Below, piece after piece: positions 1 to 7,681 of a stretch of 64,000 nt of DNA. Position 1 is the first letter of the stretch. Each line of letters opens with the position of its first letter. A program made the translations under genes and the position numbers. The notes beneath the pieces are model-generated. The model saw nothing but the letters and a program-made list of their open reading frames with translations, had not been told where the DNA came from and made no database searches. The DNA is from Aeromonas veronii (GTDB taxonomy: Bacteria > Pseudomonadota > Gammaproteobacteria > Enterobacterales > Aeromonadaceae). The stretch covers positions 2,196,501 through 2,260,500 of the forward strand of contig CP101033.1 in NCBI GenBank assembly GCA_041319085.1, given 5' to 3'.

Positions 1-813
1 CTGGGTCTGCCCACCTCACCCTACCGTTTTGCCCAAAGCAAAGAGGAGTTTGTCGCCGCCGTCGAGGCTATCGGCCTGCCCTGCGTGGTGAAACCGGTGA
101 TGAGCTCGTCCGGCAAGGGACAGAGCGTGCTGCGCGATCTCGCCAAGCTCGATGAGAGCTGGACCTACGCCCAAGAGGGTGGCCGCGCCGGCCGTGGCAA
201 GGTGATCGTCGAGGGCTTCGTTCCCTTTGAGTACGAAATCACCCTGCTCACGGTACGCGCCGTCGATGGCATTCACTTCTGCGAGCCTATCGGCCACCGG
301 CAGGAAGATGGCGACTACCGCGAATCCTGGCAGCCACAGGTGATGAGCGAGCTGGCGCTGGCCCGCTCCAAAGAAGTCGCCGCCAAGGTAGTCGAGGCCC
401 TCGGCGGCTACGGCCTGTTCGGGGTCGAGCTCTTTATCAGGGGCGATGAGGTGTGGTTCAGCGAAGTCTCCCCCCGCCCCCACGACACCGGCATGGTGAC
501 CCTGATTTCTCAGGATCTCTCCGAGTTTGCCCTGCACGTGCGCGCCATTTTAGGGCTGCCGGTTGGCACCATCACCCAGTACGGGCCGAGCGCCTCTGCT
601 GTGGTACTGCGCGAAGGGCACAGCCAAGATATCCGCTATCAGGGAATTGGTGAGGCATTGGCGCTGGTGCCGGGCGCCCAGCTGCGGCTGTTTGGCAAGC
701 CGGAGATCGCCGGTCGCCGCCGTCTTGGCGTAGCACTGGCCCGCGCAGAGGATTGCCAGGATGCGGTGGAAAAAGCCAAAGCCGTGGCCGCCAAGGTCGA
801 AGTGTTGTTCTAA
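1..813 (+). CDS. purT: Formate-dependent GAR transformylase PurT, 3' part
   Basis: The last 270 codons of PurT are present; the frame is open from the first base, so the 5' end lies outside the window (the family is about 390 residues). PurT makes formyl-GAR from formate, ATP and GAR in purine synthesis. ATP-grasp features are visible: [10 protein letters not shown] early, [16 protein letters not shown] in the middle and [18 protein letters not shown] later, all diagnostic of PurT. The ORF ends in the usual short C-terminal domain and is followed by a hairpin terminator at 863-885. Only the truncation by the window edge is unusual. Confidence 0.95.
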   Translation: MGLPTSPYRFAQSKEEFVAAVEAIGLPCVVKPVMSSSGKGQSVLRDLAKLDESWTYAQEGGRAGRGKVIVEGFVPFEYEITLLTVRAVDGIHFCEPIGHRQEDGDYRESWQPQVMSELALARSKEVAAKVVEALGGYGLFGVELFIRGDEVWFSEVSPRPHDTGMVTLISQDLSEFALHVRAILGLPVGTITQYGPSASAVVLREGHSQDIRYQGIGEALALVPGAQLRLFGKPEIAGRRRLGVALARAEDCQDAVEKAKAVAAKVEVLF

Positions 814-862
814 GGGCTTTTTTGCCACAGCAAAACAAACGTTTGCCGGTGTGATCGGGCGC

Positions 863-885
863 AAGGGGCATGCAATGCCCCTTTT
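863..885 (+). terminator. Rho-independent terminator of purT
   Basis: Nine-base-pair stem (AAGGGGCAT / ATGCCCCTT) with a GCA loop, followed by a short T run, about 50 bases after the purT stop. Confidence 0.75.
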
Positions 886-903
886 GCATTTGCCCGTCAG
901 GCT

Positions 904-909
904 TATAAT
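904..909 (+). promoter_or_regulatory. Probable -10 box of hxpB promoter
   Basis: A perfect TATAAT lies 29 bases before the hxpB start, between the purT terminator and the gene. No good -35 box stands at the expected distance, so the promoter assignment is tentative. Confidence 0.4.
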
Positions 910-938
910 CCCCTCTTCAAATTTGTCAGGAGTACAAG

Positions 939-1613
939 ATGTTAGCTGCCGTGATCTTCGATATGGATGGTGTTCTGATCGACTCGGAACCCTTTTGGCA
1001 ACGGGCCCAGATCGCCGTGTTCTCCGAACTGGGCCACCCCCACACCGCCCTGGATTGTGAGTCGACCATCGGCGTGCGCATCGATCAGCTGGTTGCCCAC
1101 TGGTATCGCCTGCGCCCGTGGAGCGGCCCGACTCAGGAAGAGGTAGTGCAGCGCATTCTGGATCGGGTCAACGCCCTGATCCTCTCCGAAGGTCAGGCCA
1201 AGACCGGCGTGCTGGAGGCGCTCGACCTTATCGAGGCCCGCGGGCTGAAAGTGGGTCTGGCCACCTCCTCCCCCTTTGCGATGGTAGAAGCGGTGCTCGG
1301 CAAACTCGGTATTCGCGATCGCTTTATGGCGGTTCACTCCGCTGAAATCGAGCGTTTCGGCAAACCGCACCCGGATGTCTATATCCACGCCGCCGAAAAG
1401 CTGGGGGTGGAGCCCGTCCATTGTCTGGCCATCGAAGACAGCTTTACCGGTCTGCTGGCGGCCAAGGCGGCCTCCATGACTGCGCTGATCGTGCCGGATC
1501 CCGCTTTAGTGGGTGACCCACGCTTGGCCATCGCCAACTACCAGCTCGGCTCGCTGGCCGAGCTGAATGCCGACCTGCTGGCCAGCTGGGTCAAATCGGC
1601 CCTGCCGGACTGA
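939..1613 (+). CDS. hxpB: HAD-superfamily sugar phosphatase, HxpB/YniC type
   Basis: A 224-residue haloacid-dehalogenase-type phosphatase. Motif I FDMDGVLIDSEP gives the nucleophile D8 and acid/base D10. Motif II is ATSS in the middle, the motif III lysine is in GKPHPDVY and the acidic motif IV is AIEDS. The whole length follows E. coli YniC (hexitol phosphatase B), including the WYRLRPWSGPTQEEVV region, so dephosphorylation of hexitol or 2-deoxyglucose phosphates in the cytoplasm is the likely role. The start has a clear ribosome site (AGGAG, 7 bases upstream). It appears to be transcribed alone. Confidence 0.88.
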   Translation: MLAAVIFDMDGVLIDSEPFWQRAQIAVFSELGHPHTALDCESTIGVRIDQLVAHWYRLRPWSGPTQEEVVQRILDRVNALILSEGQAKTGVLEALDLIEARGLKVGLATSSPFAMVEAVLGKLGIRDRFMAVHSAEIERFGKPHPDVYIHAAEKLGVEPVHCLAIEDSFTGLLAAKAASMTALIVPDPALVGDPRLAIANYQLGSLAELNADLLASWVKSALPD

Positions 1614-1725
1614 CCGCCTGCCTCCCTTGATCCCGGTCATAAACGTGCGCTTGCTCGCGGTCATGACTGTGTGAACCAACTAGAATCAAGGGAAAGAAGC
1701 ATCCCACGGGCCCGAGGAGGTCATC

Positions 1726-1929
1726 ATGATCGAGTACACCAGCAAGCGCATCGTCTGCCCCCACTGTGGCCACCATACTCGGGTCGAGCTGGATGCCAGC
1801 CAGGGGGATCAGGAGTTCTACGAGGATTGCATGGCCTGCTGCAACCCCATCCACCTGCGACTGCACCGGGATGAGGAGCGCGACTGCCTGCAACTGTTTG
1901 TGGACGCAGACGACGAACAGATGTTCTGA
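1726..1929 (+). CDS. CPXCG-motif cysteine-rich small protein
   Basis: A 67-residue acidic protein with CPHCG (C11, C14) and CMACC (C35, C38, C39), which should form one zinc ribbon. This matches the CPXCG-motif cysteine-rich family found in many gammaproteobacteria, whose function is unknown. A strong GAGGAGG ribosome site precedes the ATG, and a terminator follows at 1960-1988. It stands between hxpB and the convergent ribE, with no context that assigns a role. Confidence 0.85.
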   Translation: MIEYTSKRIVCPHCGHHTRVELDASQGDQEFYEDCMACCNPIHLRLHRDEERDCLQLFVDADDEQMF

Positions 1930-1959
1930 CTGCGAGTGTAAGCACTCATAAAATAAGCA

Positions 1960-1988
1960 AGGGCCCGCATGATGCAGGCCCTCTTTTT
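1960..1988 (+). terminator. Rho-independent terminator after the CPXCG gene
   Basis: Stem AGGGCC(C)GCAT / ATGC(A)GGCCCT followed by CTTTTT. It lies between convergent genes; the T run serves the plus-strand transcript. Confidence 0.75.
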
Positions 1989-2024
1989 ATGGCGAATGGC
2001 CGAGCGCGCGTTGAGTCAGCCACC

Positions 2025-2642
2025 TCAACCCGGTTGACGGGACGCCAGCACCCGCTCCACCGTGTCGACGATGGCCTGGGTCTGGGGATCGATCTCGATA
2101 TTGGTCTGCCAGCCAGCCTTGACCCAACCCAGATTGGTGCGGGCCAGCGTTTCGGGGATCAGGTGGACGCAGAACTCGCTGCCGCGCACATCACCGATGG
2201 TCAGACTGATGCCGTCGATGCCGATGTACCCCTTGGTCAGCACATATTTCATCAACTCGGGGGCGAGCCGATACCACACCTGACGGTTGTTGGGGGTGTC
2301 GATCACCGAGGTGACCTCTGCCATGCCGATGATATGGCCAGACATGGCGTGACCGCCGATCTCGTCGCCAAAGCGGGCGGCCCGCTCCACGTTGACCTTG
2401 TCCCCCACCTGCAGCTTGCCGAGGTTGGTCAGGCGCAGGGTCTCCTGCATCAAATCGAAGCTGACCAGATCCCCTGCAATCCGGGTCACGGTCAAGCAGC
2501 AGCCGTTGTGGGCCACCGAGGCGCCGAGGGCCAGCCCTTCCCCCCACGCCGGGCTCGGCATACGGATCACGTGGGTACGGAAGTTGGGCTGCTCCTCGAT
2601 GGCCACCAGTTCGGCGGTCCCCTGTACTATGCCAGTGAACAT
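2025..2642 (-). CDS. ribE: Riboflavin synthase alpha chain
   Basis: A 205-residue protein starting with the hallmark MFTGIVQG. It is built of two similar lumazine-binding barrels: the first contains [16 protein letters not shown] and the second [13 protein letters not shown]. The enzyme dismutates two 6,7-dimethyl-8-ribityllumazine molecules to riboflavin plus a pyrimidinedione. It corresponds to E. coli ribC, which is likewise divergent from the MATE pump gene. No FMN riboswitch is visible upstream, so it is probably not under that control here. Confidence 0.95.
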   Translation of the reverse strand: MFTGIVQGTAELVAIEEQPNFRTHVIRMPSPAWGEGLALGASVAHNGCCLTVTRIAGDLVSFDLMQETLRLTNLGKLQVGDKVNVERAARFGDEIGGHAMSGHIIGMAEVTSVIDTPNNRQVWYRLAPELMKYVLTKGYIGIDGISLTIGDVRGSEFCVHLIPETLARTNLGWVKAGWQTNIEIDPQTQAIVDTVERVLASRQPG

Positions 2643-2709
2643 CTCTCGTCTCCTGCTCCGGCAAAAATGGCAGGTTAACCTCGGTCAGAGGGCGAGACAA
2701 GGGGACATG

Positions 2710-2738
2710 CTGACAAGCTTGCGCTCGATCGCTATAGT
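2710..2738 (+). promoter_or_regulatory. Sigma-70 promoter of yaeP
   Basis: CTGACA (2710-2715), a 17-base spacer and TATAGT (2733-2738) match the consensus well. The expected start near 2745 is about 30 bases before the yaeP ATG. Confidence 0.6.
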
Positions 2739-2775
2739 GACGCCGTTCACATCCGGGTAAACAAGGAAAAAAGAA

Positions 2776-2982
2776 ATGCAGGTATATCAATGTTGTGAAG
2801 CAATCCGCATCGCCTATAACCAGATTGGCTCCGGTGAGCAGGGCTATGTGCCAAACGCCATCGCCGCTACCATCCGCGCCCTCAACGCCGTCGCCGCGGA
2901 TGAACGGGTACCAAGCGAACTGCGCGAACAGGCTGCCTATGCCGCCGCCAACCTGCTGATCAGCGATCACGAAGACGCCTGA
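2776..2982 (+). CDS. yaeP: YaeP family (UPF0253) protein
   Basis: A 68-residue protein ending in the family signature [15 protein letters not shown], with GYVPNAI in the middle, closely following E. coli YaeP (66 residues). The function is unknown. A good AAGGA ribosome site lies upstream and a consensus-like promoter is found at 2710-2738. It lies between ribE and norM, which are divergent around it. Confidence 0.88.
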   Translation: MQVYQCCEAIRIAYNQIGSGEQGYVPNAIAATIRALNAVAADERVPSELREQAAYAAANLLISDHEDA

Positions 2983-3050
2983 TCCAGCCCCGCCCCGGGA
3001 TGACAGCGATTTCATCCTGGCTGAATTTCAGGCTAGAATGCCTCCCCCAC

Positions 3051-3080
3051 CCTTTGCACTTTCGTCCGTAAGTGCAAAGG
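3051..3080. repeat. Perfect 11-bp inverted repeat in the norM leader
   Basis: CCTTTGCACTT (3051-3061) and AAGTGCAAAGG (3070-3080) are exact reverse complements separated by 8 bases. No T run follows, so it is more likely an operator or leader hairpin for norM than a terminator. A weak -10 (TAGAAT, 3034-3039) just upstream would place it in the 5' untranslated region. Confidence 0.6.
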
Positions 3081-3135
3081 CTCTTCCCGATTTCCGCTAT
3101 TTTTTTACTCTTATCTGATCCACTCGGAGGTGTCA

Positions 3136-4515
3136 GTGCAACGTTATTGGTCCGAGGCGAGGCAGCTCGTTCGTTTAGCCAGCCCCATTCTGGTCGCCCA
3201 GGTGGCCCAGGTCGCCATGAACTTCGTCGATACCGTGATGGCGGGACAGGTGAGCGCGGTCGATCTGGCGGCCGTGTCGGTGGCGTCCAGCTTCTGGCTA
3301 CCGGTGATCCTGCTGGTGCAGGGGATCATCATGGCGCTGACCCCCATCGTCTCCCAGCTCAACGGTGCTCGCAAACGGGAAGAGGTACGCCCGGCCGTTC
3401 ATCAGGGCTTCTGGCTGGCGCTGATCGTCACCCCGCTGGCGATGGTCGCGCTCTATTACAGCCCGCTGGCCTTGCAGTTCATGGATGTGGAGCCGGTGAT
3501 GGCCGCCAAGACCAGCGGCTATCTGCATGCCATTCTGTGGGGCCTGCCCGCCTTTGCGATGTTCCAGGTGCTGCGCAACTTCAGCGAAGGGCTCTCCCAC
3601 ACCATGCCCACCATGGTGATCGGCTTTGTCGGGCTGGCGGTCAATATTCCCGCCAACTACATCTTCATTCACGGCCACTTCGGCATGCCGAAACTGGGCG
3701 GGGTAGGCTGTGGTGTGGCCACCGCCATCGTGCTGTGGGCCATGCTGCTGGCGATGATCCTCTATGTGAAGATCTCCCGTCACTTCACCGAGATCCGTCT
3801 CTTCTCCCTACTGGCACGCCCCAACGGCAGCCAGATCTGGCGACTGTTTCGCTTGGGGTTCCCCATCGCCATGGCGATCTTCTGCGAGGTAACCCTGTTT
3901 GCCGTGGTAGCCCTGATGCTGGCACCCTTCGGCGCCGAAACGGTGGCGAGCCACCAGATTGCGCTCAACTTCTCCAGTCTGGTCTTTATGCTGCCGCTCT
4001 CCATCGGGGTGGGTGTCACCATCCGGGTGGGCCACAGCATCGGTGAAGGCCAGCCCCATCAAGCCCGGGTGGCCGCCCGCACCGGTCTGATGCTAGGCAT
4101 GGCGGTGGCCGCCGCTACCGCCGCCCTTACCGTGCTGCTGCGCGAGCAGATCGCCTCCATCTATACCGATGATCAGCAGGTGATCGTACTGGCGGCCATT
4201 TTGCTGTTCTTCGCCGCCATTTATCAGATCTCCGACTCGGTACAGGTGGTCGCGGCCGCCGCGCTGCGTGGTTATAAGGATACCCAGGCAATCTTCTACG
4301 TCACCATCATCGCCTACTGGGGACTGGGACTGCCCACCGGCATGATCCTGGGTCTCACTGACTGGCTGGTGCCACGGATGGGGCCGCAGGGCTTCTGGAT
4401 CGGCTTTATCGTCGGCCTCACCAGTGCAGCCCTGATGCTGGGGGCGAGATTGCGCTACATCTACGGCCGTTTTGCCAGCCCGGAGGCCTGCAGTGCCCTC
4501 TCCAAGGTGCAATAG
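3136..4515 (+). CDS. norM: MATE-family multidrug efflux pump NorM/MdtK
   Basis: A 459-residue inner-membrane protein with about 12 membrane segments. It matches E. coli MdtK along its full length, for example MNFVDTVMAG, PANYIFIHGHFGMPKLGGVG, HQIALNFSSLVFMLP and GYKDTQAIFY. It exports cationic drugs and fluoroquinolones in exchange for Na+ or H+. I place the start at the GTG at 3136 (protein VQRYWSEAR, aligning with MQKYISEAR of MdtK), because CGGAGG at 3125-3130 is then 5 bases upstream; the earlier GTG at 3130 overlaps that site. The neighbourhood ribE-norM is conserved. Confidence 0.93.
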   Translation: MQRYWSEARQLVRLASPILVAQVAQVAMNFVDTVMAGQVSAVDLAAVSVASSFWLPVILLVQGIIMALTPIVSQLNGARKREEVRPAVHQGFWLALIVTPLAMVALYYSPLALQFMDVEPVMAAKTSGYLHAILWGLPAFAMFQVLRNFSEGLSHTMPTMVIGFVGLAVNIPANYIFIHGHFGMPKLGGVGCGVATAIVLWAMLLAMILYVKISRHFTEIRLFSLLARPNGSQIWRLFRLGFPIAMAIFCEVTLFAVVALMLAPFGAETVASHQIALNFSSLVFMLPLSIGVGVTIRVGHSIGEGQPHQARVAARTGLMLGMAVAAATAALTVLLREQIASIYTDDQQVIVLAAILLFFAAIYQISDSVQVVAAAALRGYKDTQAIFYVTIIAYWGLGLPTGMILGLTDWLVPRMGPQGFWIGFIVGLTSAALMLGARLRYIYGRFASPEACSALSKVQ

Positions 4516-4587
4516 GGTAAACTCGCCTGCAAAATCAACAGGCTGCGCAAGAACTGGGCAAACAGTCTGCTTTGTGTGTGCGGCCTG

Positions 4588-4616
4588 TTGACAGCCTTGG
4601 GGGGCATGGGTAGTAT
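4588..4616 (+). promoter_or_regulatory. Strong sigma-70 promoter of the tRNA-Val cluster
   Basis: TTGACA (4588-4593), exactly 17 bases, then TAGTAT (4611-4616), followed by a GC-rich discriminator typical of stringently controlled stable-RNA promoters. Confidence 0.8.
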
Positions 4617-4620
4617 GCCG

Positions 4621-4645
4621 ACCACACCAGCCGCGCTGGTGTGGT
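4621..4645 (+). repeat. Leader hairpin ahead of the tRNA cluster
   Basis: ACCACACCAGC and GCTGGTGTGGT form a perfect 11-bp stem with a CGC loop at or just after the predicted transcription start. It is probably an RNA-processing or folding element of the tRNA precursor. Confidence 0.55.
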
Positions 4646-4675
4646 GAAACGGGTTTCTGACTCGGTTTACAAAGT

Positions 4676-4752
4676 GGGTTTATAGCTCAGTTGGTTAGAG
4701 CACTACCTTGACATGGTAGGGGTCGTTGGTTCGAATCCAATTAAACCCACCA
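4676..4752 (+). tRNA. tRNA-Val(GAC), type A
   Basis: 77 nt including CCA. Acceptor GGGTTTA pairs fully with TAAACCC. The anticodon stem CTACC/GGTAG holds the loop TTGACAT (anticodon GAC, valine). The T loop is TTCGAAT. Confidence 0.95.
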
Positions 4753-4764
4753 CTTTTCCGTGAT

Positions 4765-4841
4765 GCGTCCTTAGCTCAGCTGGTTAGAGCACCACCTTGA
4801 CATGGTGGGGGTCGGTGGTTCGAATCCACTAGGACGCACCA
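4765..4841 (+). tRNA. tRNA-Val(GAC), type B
   Basis: 77 nt including CCA. Acceptor GCGTCCT pairs with AGGACGC, anticodon loop TTGACAT in a CCACC/GGTGG stem. The sequence differs from type A mainly in the acceptor and T stems. Confidence 0.95.
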
Positions 4842-4858
4842 TCATGGAAACCTGTTAT

Positions 4859-4935
4859 GCGTCCTTAGCTCAGCTGGTTAGAGCATCACCTTGACATGGT
4901 GGGGGTCGGTGGTTCGAATCCACTAGGACGCACCA
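4859..4935 (+). tRNA. tRNA-Val(GAC), type B, second copy
   Basis: 77 nt. Nearly identical to the gene at 4765, with one change that makes the first anticodon-stem pair T.G. CCA is encoded. Its last 16 bases lie in the direct repeat that bounds the island. Confidence 0.94.
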
Positions 4936-5072
4936 TAACAGTTTGAATAAATTGCAGATGTGGATTTATTGCTCAATTGGTCAGATCATTACTTTGACAT
5001 GGCATATGCGGTGTCGTTGGTTCGAATCCAGTTGAACACTGATGTGGGTTTATAGCTCAGTTGGTTAGAGCA
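4920..5072 (+). repeat. Left copy of the 153-bp direct repeat bounding the island
   Basis: Bases 4920-5072 recur at 19934-20086 (offset 15014) with two mismatches that I can see (4924 T/C and one in the decayed tRNA). The repeat holds the 3' end of a tRNA-Val, a decayed tRNA and the 5' third of another tRNA-Val. Confidence 0.92.
4962..5040 (+). pseudogene. Decayed tRNA-Val copy (left)
   Basis: The sequence keeps a D-loop-like GCTCAATTGGTCAGA, the loop TTTGACAT and the T arm GGTTCGAATCC. However, the acceptor strands GGATTTA and GTTGAAC do not pair, the variable region is expanded and no CCA is encoded. It is probably not a functional tRNA. An almost identical copy lies at 19976-20054. Confidence 0.8.
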
Positions 5073-5122
5073 CTACCTTGACATGGTAGGGGTCGTTGGT
5101 TCGAATCCAATTAAACCCACCA
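5046..5122 (+). tRNA. tRNA-Val(GAC), type A, second copy
   Basis: 77 nt, identical in the parts checked to the gene at 4676: acceptor GGGTTTA/TAAACCC, anticodon GAC, CCA encoded. The first 27 bases fall in the island-bounding repeat. Confidence 0.95.
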
Positions 5123-5159
5123 CTCCCCTGCAGTCACACAAAGTCGCCTTGCGCACCCT

Positions 5160-5236
5160 GCGTCCTTAGCTCAGCTGGTTAGAGCATCACCTTGACATGG
5201 TGGGGGTCGGTGGTTCGAATCCACTAGGACGCACCA
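5160..5236 (+). tRNA. tRNA-Val(GAC), type B, third copy
   Basis: 77 nt. Acceptor GCGTCCT/AGGACGC, anticodon GAC, encoded CCA; the last gene of the cluster before the terminator at 5243-5272. Confidence 0.95.
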
Positions 5237-5242
5237 AATTAT

Positions 5243-5272
5243 AAAAAGCCTGCATTTTTATGCAGGCTTTTT
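5243..5272 (+). terminator. Terminator of the tRNA-Val cluster
   Basis: Stem AAAAAGCCTGCA / TGCAGGCTTTTT with a TTTTTA loop, starting 6 bases after the last tRNA. The A and T tracts make it usable in both directions. Confidence 0.85.
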
Positions 5273-5523
5273 GCTTTCTGATGTTTCAGTTTCATTAGTT
5301 TTATTTAAGCCAGAAACGGTCAACATTGAGTCTCATTTTTTCTTCCGTGCCTAAACAGCACTTTTTTGTGCCCGAAACTAATGCGCACTCTCCGTGCCCG
5401 GGAGCCCACCTATGACCCCTACCCTGTCAAATGTGAACCAAGATTATGATTGGCTGATCACCTATTGAGGAGTGGCTGTCAGTCGCTCACTGGCGATGCT
5501 GTGGGATATTTGGAAGATGGTTG
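5273..5523. other. Gene-free stretch at the left end of the island
   Basis: No convincing reading frame on either strand. The composition is mixed, and the stretch probably consists of insertion-sequence debris leading into the IS110-like remnant. Confidence 0.5.
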
Positions 5524-5649
5524 GGGCTAGTCCCTTGGCAGCATCTCAACGGTGGCAAACAAACGTTGCTGTGGATCAGCAAGCGCGGTGACAGTTATCT
5601 GCGTACATTAGTAATTCATGGCGCTCGGGCCGTGTTGCGGGTCGCATAA
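5524..5649 (+). pseudogene. C-terminal remnant of an IS110-family transposase
   Basis: The plus frame from 5524 to the stop at 5647-5649 reads GLVPWQHLNGGKQTLLWISK and then RGDSYLRTLVIHGARAVLRV. This is the conserved C-terminal block of IS110-family transposases (G-x-S/K-RG-D-x-YLR-LL-x-HGAR). The N-terminal catalytic part and the element ends are missing. The remnant shows earlier transposon activity at the left edge of the island. Confidence 0.75.
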
Positions 5650-5849
5650 CGCAAGGAATCGTTTGCAGGGAGTTGGCTGGCCGGGTTGATGGGGTGGTGC
5701 AAGAAAATCGCTTTACGAGTCTGACGGCGTTTACTGCTGAATTCACTGCCAGCGAAGACAAGTTAATTGCTCGAGATGTCCCTATGGGATGCGCTCCGGA
5801 TGTACATAATGATCTCATAGCAGAAACTGCTTCGCACCTTCCCTAGTAT
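5650..5849. other. Gene-free stretch between the IS remnant and the DUF4236 gene
   Basis: Only short chance frames occur. No repeat or terminator is clear. Confidence 0.5.
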
Positions 5850-7061
5850 TCACGTTAGTGTGAATGGTTTAATTTTTTGAAAAATATGTGTAGCACTCAT
5901 ATCTCGCATGATGGGAAATTCACCTAATGCTAAAATAGGATCTAATTTATCAAGATGTTCATAATTTATCGATGTCATTTCATCCCGGCTGCACTTGAAG
6001 GAAACAATATACTCATCTTCAAGATGGCCATTCTTTTTATTTATTCTTTGAGTGAACCCAGATATAATAACATTATTAAACGGTAAGGTGTGAAAAACTA
6101 TGCCGGCTAAGCGAAATAAACTTCCATGCACGTAACGTGCATAATTTTTCCTAACGACCGTCTGTGTCATAACTTTTTCTGTAAGGGTCGTTTCACGAGC
6201 ATTAACAGTGTAAATTTTATCAGGCATATCCTCTATTTCGGCCAAATCAACATCCACCAAAACTGTGGATTGCTCTGCATTAACTTCAAACGCAACCAAA
6301 GTCTCACGGGGCCACTCAGTTTCAGCCAACACGCTGGCCAATTGTGATTCAAAAAATGCAGCATCACTGAGAAACTGCCGACGGATATCTGACGAGGTCG
6401 AAGTAAGCCTAACTTCATACTCTTTTGCATCACGTTTCCAGTTAGTGTATTGCTCATTCCATACGGTCTTTTGATGTTGATACAGACGATAGATATCGTT
6501 GTTTTTTTGTTCTATATCAATTACTTGGAGTTGCCAATTCTTTATGTTTTCAGCCTGACGCTTAGCTCTATTAAAATCTGACTCAAACCACCTTCCTAAA
6601 AAGCTTATACCATCATTTTCACCTGGTTGTTCCGAATATGAAAGGTACTCAGGTTTATCTGGACACTGAGGTGCTGGGATTGAAAATGGTGCCAACCTAC
6701 TTTTAAAATAAGTCGATTCAAGAATTGCCCAAGTCATTCCGACTTTTGGATCTGGTGTGAATTCATGAATATTACAAATAGCAGCGACAACAGACATGTA
6801 ATCTGAGGCCGTCTGTTCTAATTCGTCTTTAAGTAGATGTTCTTTTGCAGTTCGATTACCATAACCAGAATGTGGCGGTCGATCCAACCGAGTACGATAA
6901 CTCAGACCTGTTCCTGGTAATCCTAAATTTGCATATGTTCCACGAGAACCAAATGTGATCGACGCCCCCCTTCGCCCGACACTCAGACTCGGTGACCCGT
7001 TACTCAAGTTAAGACGAACACCCGGTAAAATCTTGATCGACTTACGAAATCTAAATCCCAC
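5850..7061 (-). CDS. DUF4236-domain protein, last gene of the island operon
   Basis: A 403-residue protein. The first 60 residues are a textbook DUF4236 domain: FRFRKSIKILPGVRLNLS, SVGRRGASITFG and GLPGTGLSYRT, with the glycine-rich pattern intact. Residues about 60-230 are helical and charged, with several WNEQY/NWKRDAKEYE-like stretches, and the rest is mixed and unrecognised. There is no signal peptide or clear membrane segment. It lies 185 bases downstream of the DUF413-like gene on the same strand, with AT-rich codon use, and is probably part of the same system. DUF4236 has no settled function; it occurs at the N-terminus of many accessory proteins. Confidence 0.8.
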   Translation of the reverse strand: MGFRFRKSIKILPGVRLNLSNGSPSLSVGRRGASITFGSRGTYANLGLPGTGLSYRTRLDRPPHSGYGNRTAKEHLLKDELEQTASDYMSVVAAICNIHEFTPDPKVGMTWAILESTYFKSRLAPFSIPAPQCPDKPEYLSYSEQPGENDGISFLGRWFESDFNRAKRQAENIKNWQLQVIDIEQKNNDIYRLYQHQKTVWNEQYTNWKRDAKEYEVRLTSTSSDIRRQFLSDAAFFESQLASVLAETEWPRETLVAFEVNAEQSTVLVDVDLAEIEDMPDKIYTVNARETTLTEKVMTQTVVRKNYARYVHGSLFRLAGIVFHTLPFNNVIISGFTQRINKKNGHLEDEYIVSFKCSRDEMTSINYEHLDKLDPILALGEFPIMRDMSATHIFQKIKPFTLT

Positions 7062-7246
7062 GATGCTCTCCTGACATGTTACAGATTACAAAATATAACT
7101 TCATTCTGACTTTTACGGTACAAAATATCATATTATTTTACGTCATTTTATGGGTAAAAATGCTCACTACAATGAAGCACTCATTAATATCAGATATTGA
7201 CATCACTTATGTGACACAAAAAACTGATTTAATTGCATGAACGTTA

Positions 7247-7675
7247 TCACGTTGCCTTGCCTACACTGAGATCACGCCGAACATTCATTACACTCTGCCA
7301 TAAACGTTCGATTTCATTTTTTGGCTCTAATATCTTCTCTGCTGTCAGAATAAAACGTTTTTGTCCCAGGGTGCAAGGCGATATATGACCATAAATAAGT
7401 GCTTCCATCCATGCACCATACTTTCCAAGAATCTTACGGTCTTCCATTGTCAGCATAAAACCTATTCGCGCCAGATCTGATAGATGCTTTCCAATAAGGG
7501 TGGTATGCTCATCGTTATTTCTTAATTCATCAAGAAGATCATCATTAACAATACCAGACTCTATCTCTCTCAACCATAGACGTCGTGAATACGGAGTAAG
7601 TGAAAAATCGACCCGAATTAGCATAATGCGATCTGCTAATTCGATCAAACTGCTGAAGTCAAGATGCAGTTTCAT
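7247..7675 (-). CDS. MaoP/DUF413-like protein in the Zorya-like cluster
   Basis: A 142-residue protein. Residues about 78-135 (DRKILGKYGAWMEALIYG, then LGQKRFILTAEK and EPKNEIERLWQSVMNVRR) follow the layout of MaoP/YifE (DUF413): a leading LL-x-x-x-G, a small-protein turn, EEKLF-like and EAERVW-like helices. The first 77 residues are extra and unrecognised. It starts 6 bases after the ZorB-like stop, so it is almost certainly co-translated. MaoP acts in organisation of the E. coli Ori macrodomain; whether this relative binds DNA is unknown. The family call rests on pattern resemblance only. Confidence 0.6.
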   Translation of the reverse strand: MKLHLDFSSLIELADRIMLIRVDFSLTPYSRRLWLREIESGIVNDDLLDELRNNDEHTTLIGKHLSDLARIGFMLTMEDRKILGKYGAWMEALIYGHISPCTLGQKRFILTAEKILEPKNEIERLWQSVMNVRRDLSVGKAT

Positions 7676-7681
7676 GATTTC

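Noticed and set aside
2643-2775. FMN riboswitch upstream of ribE
   Set aside because: No conserved RFN-element segments are visible in the leader.
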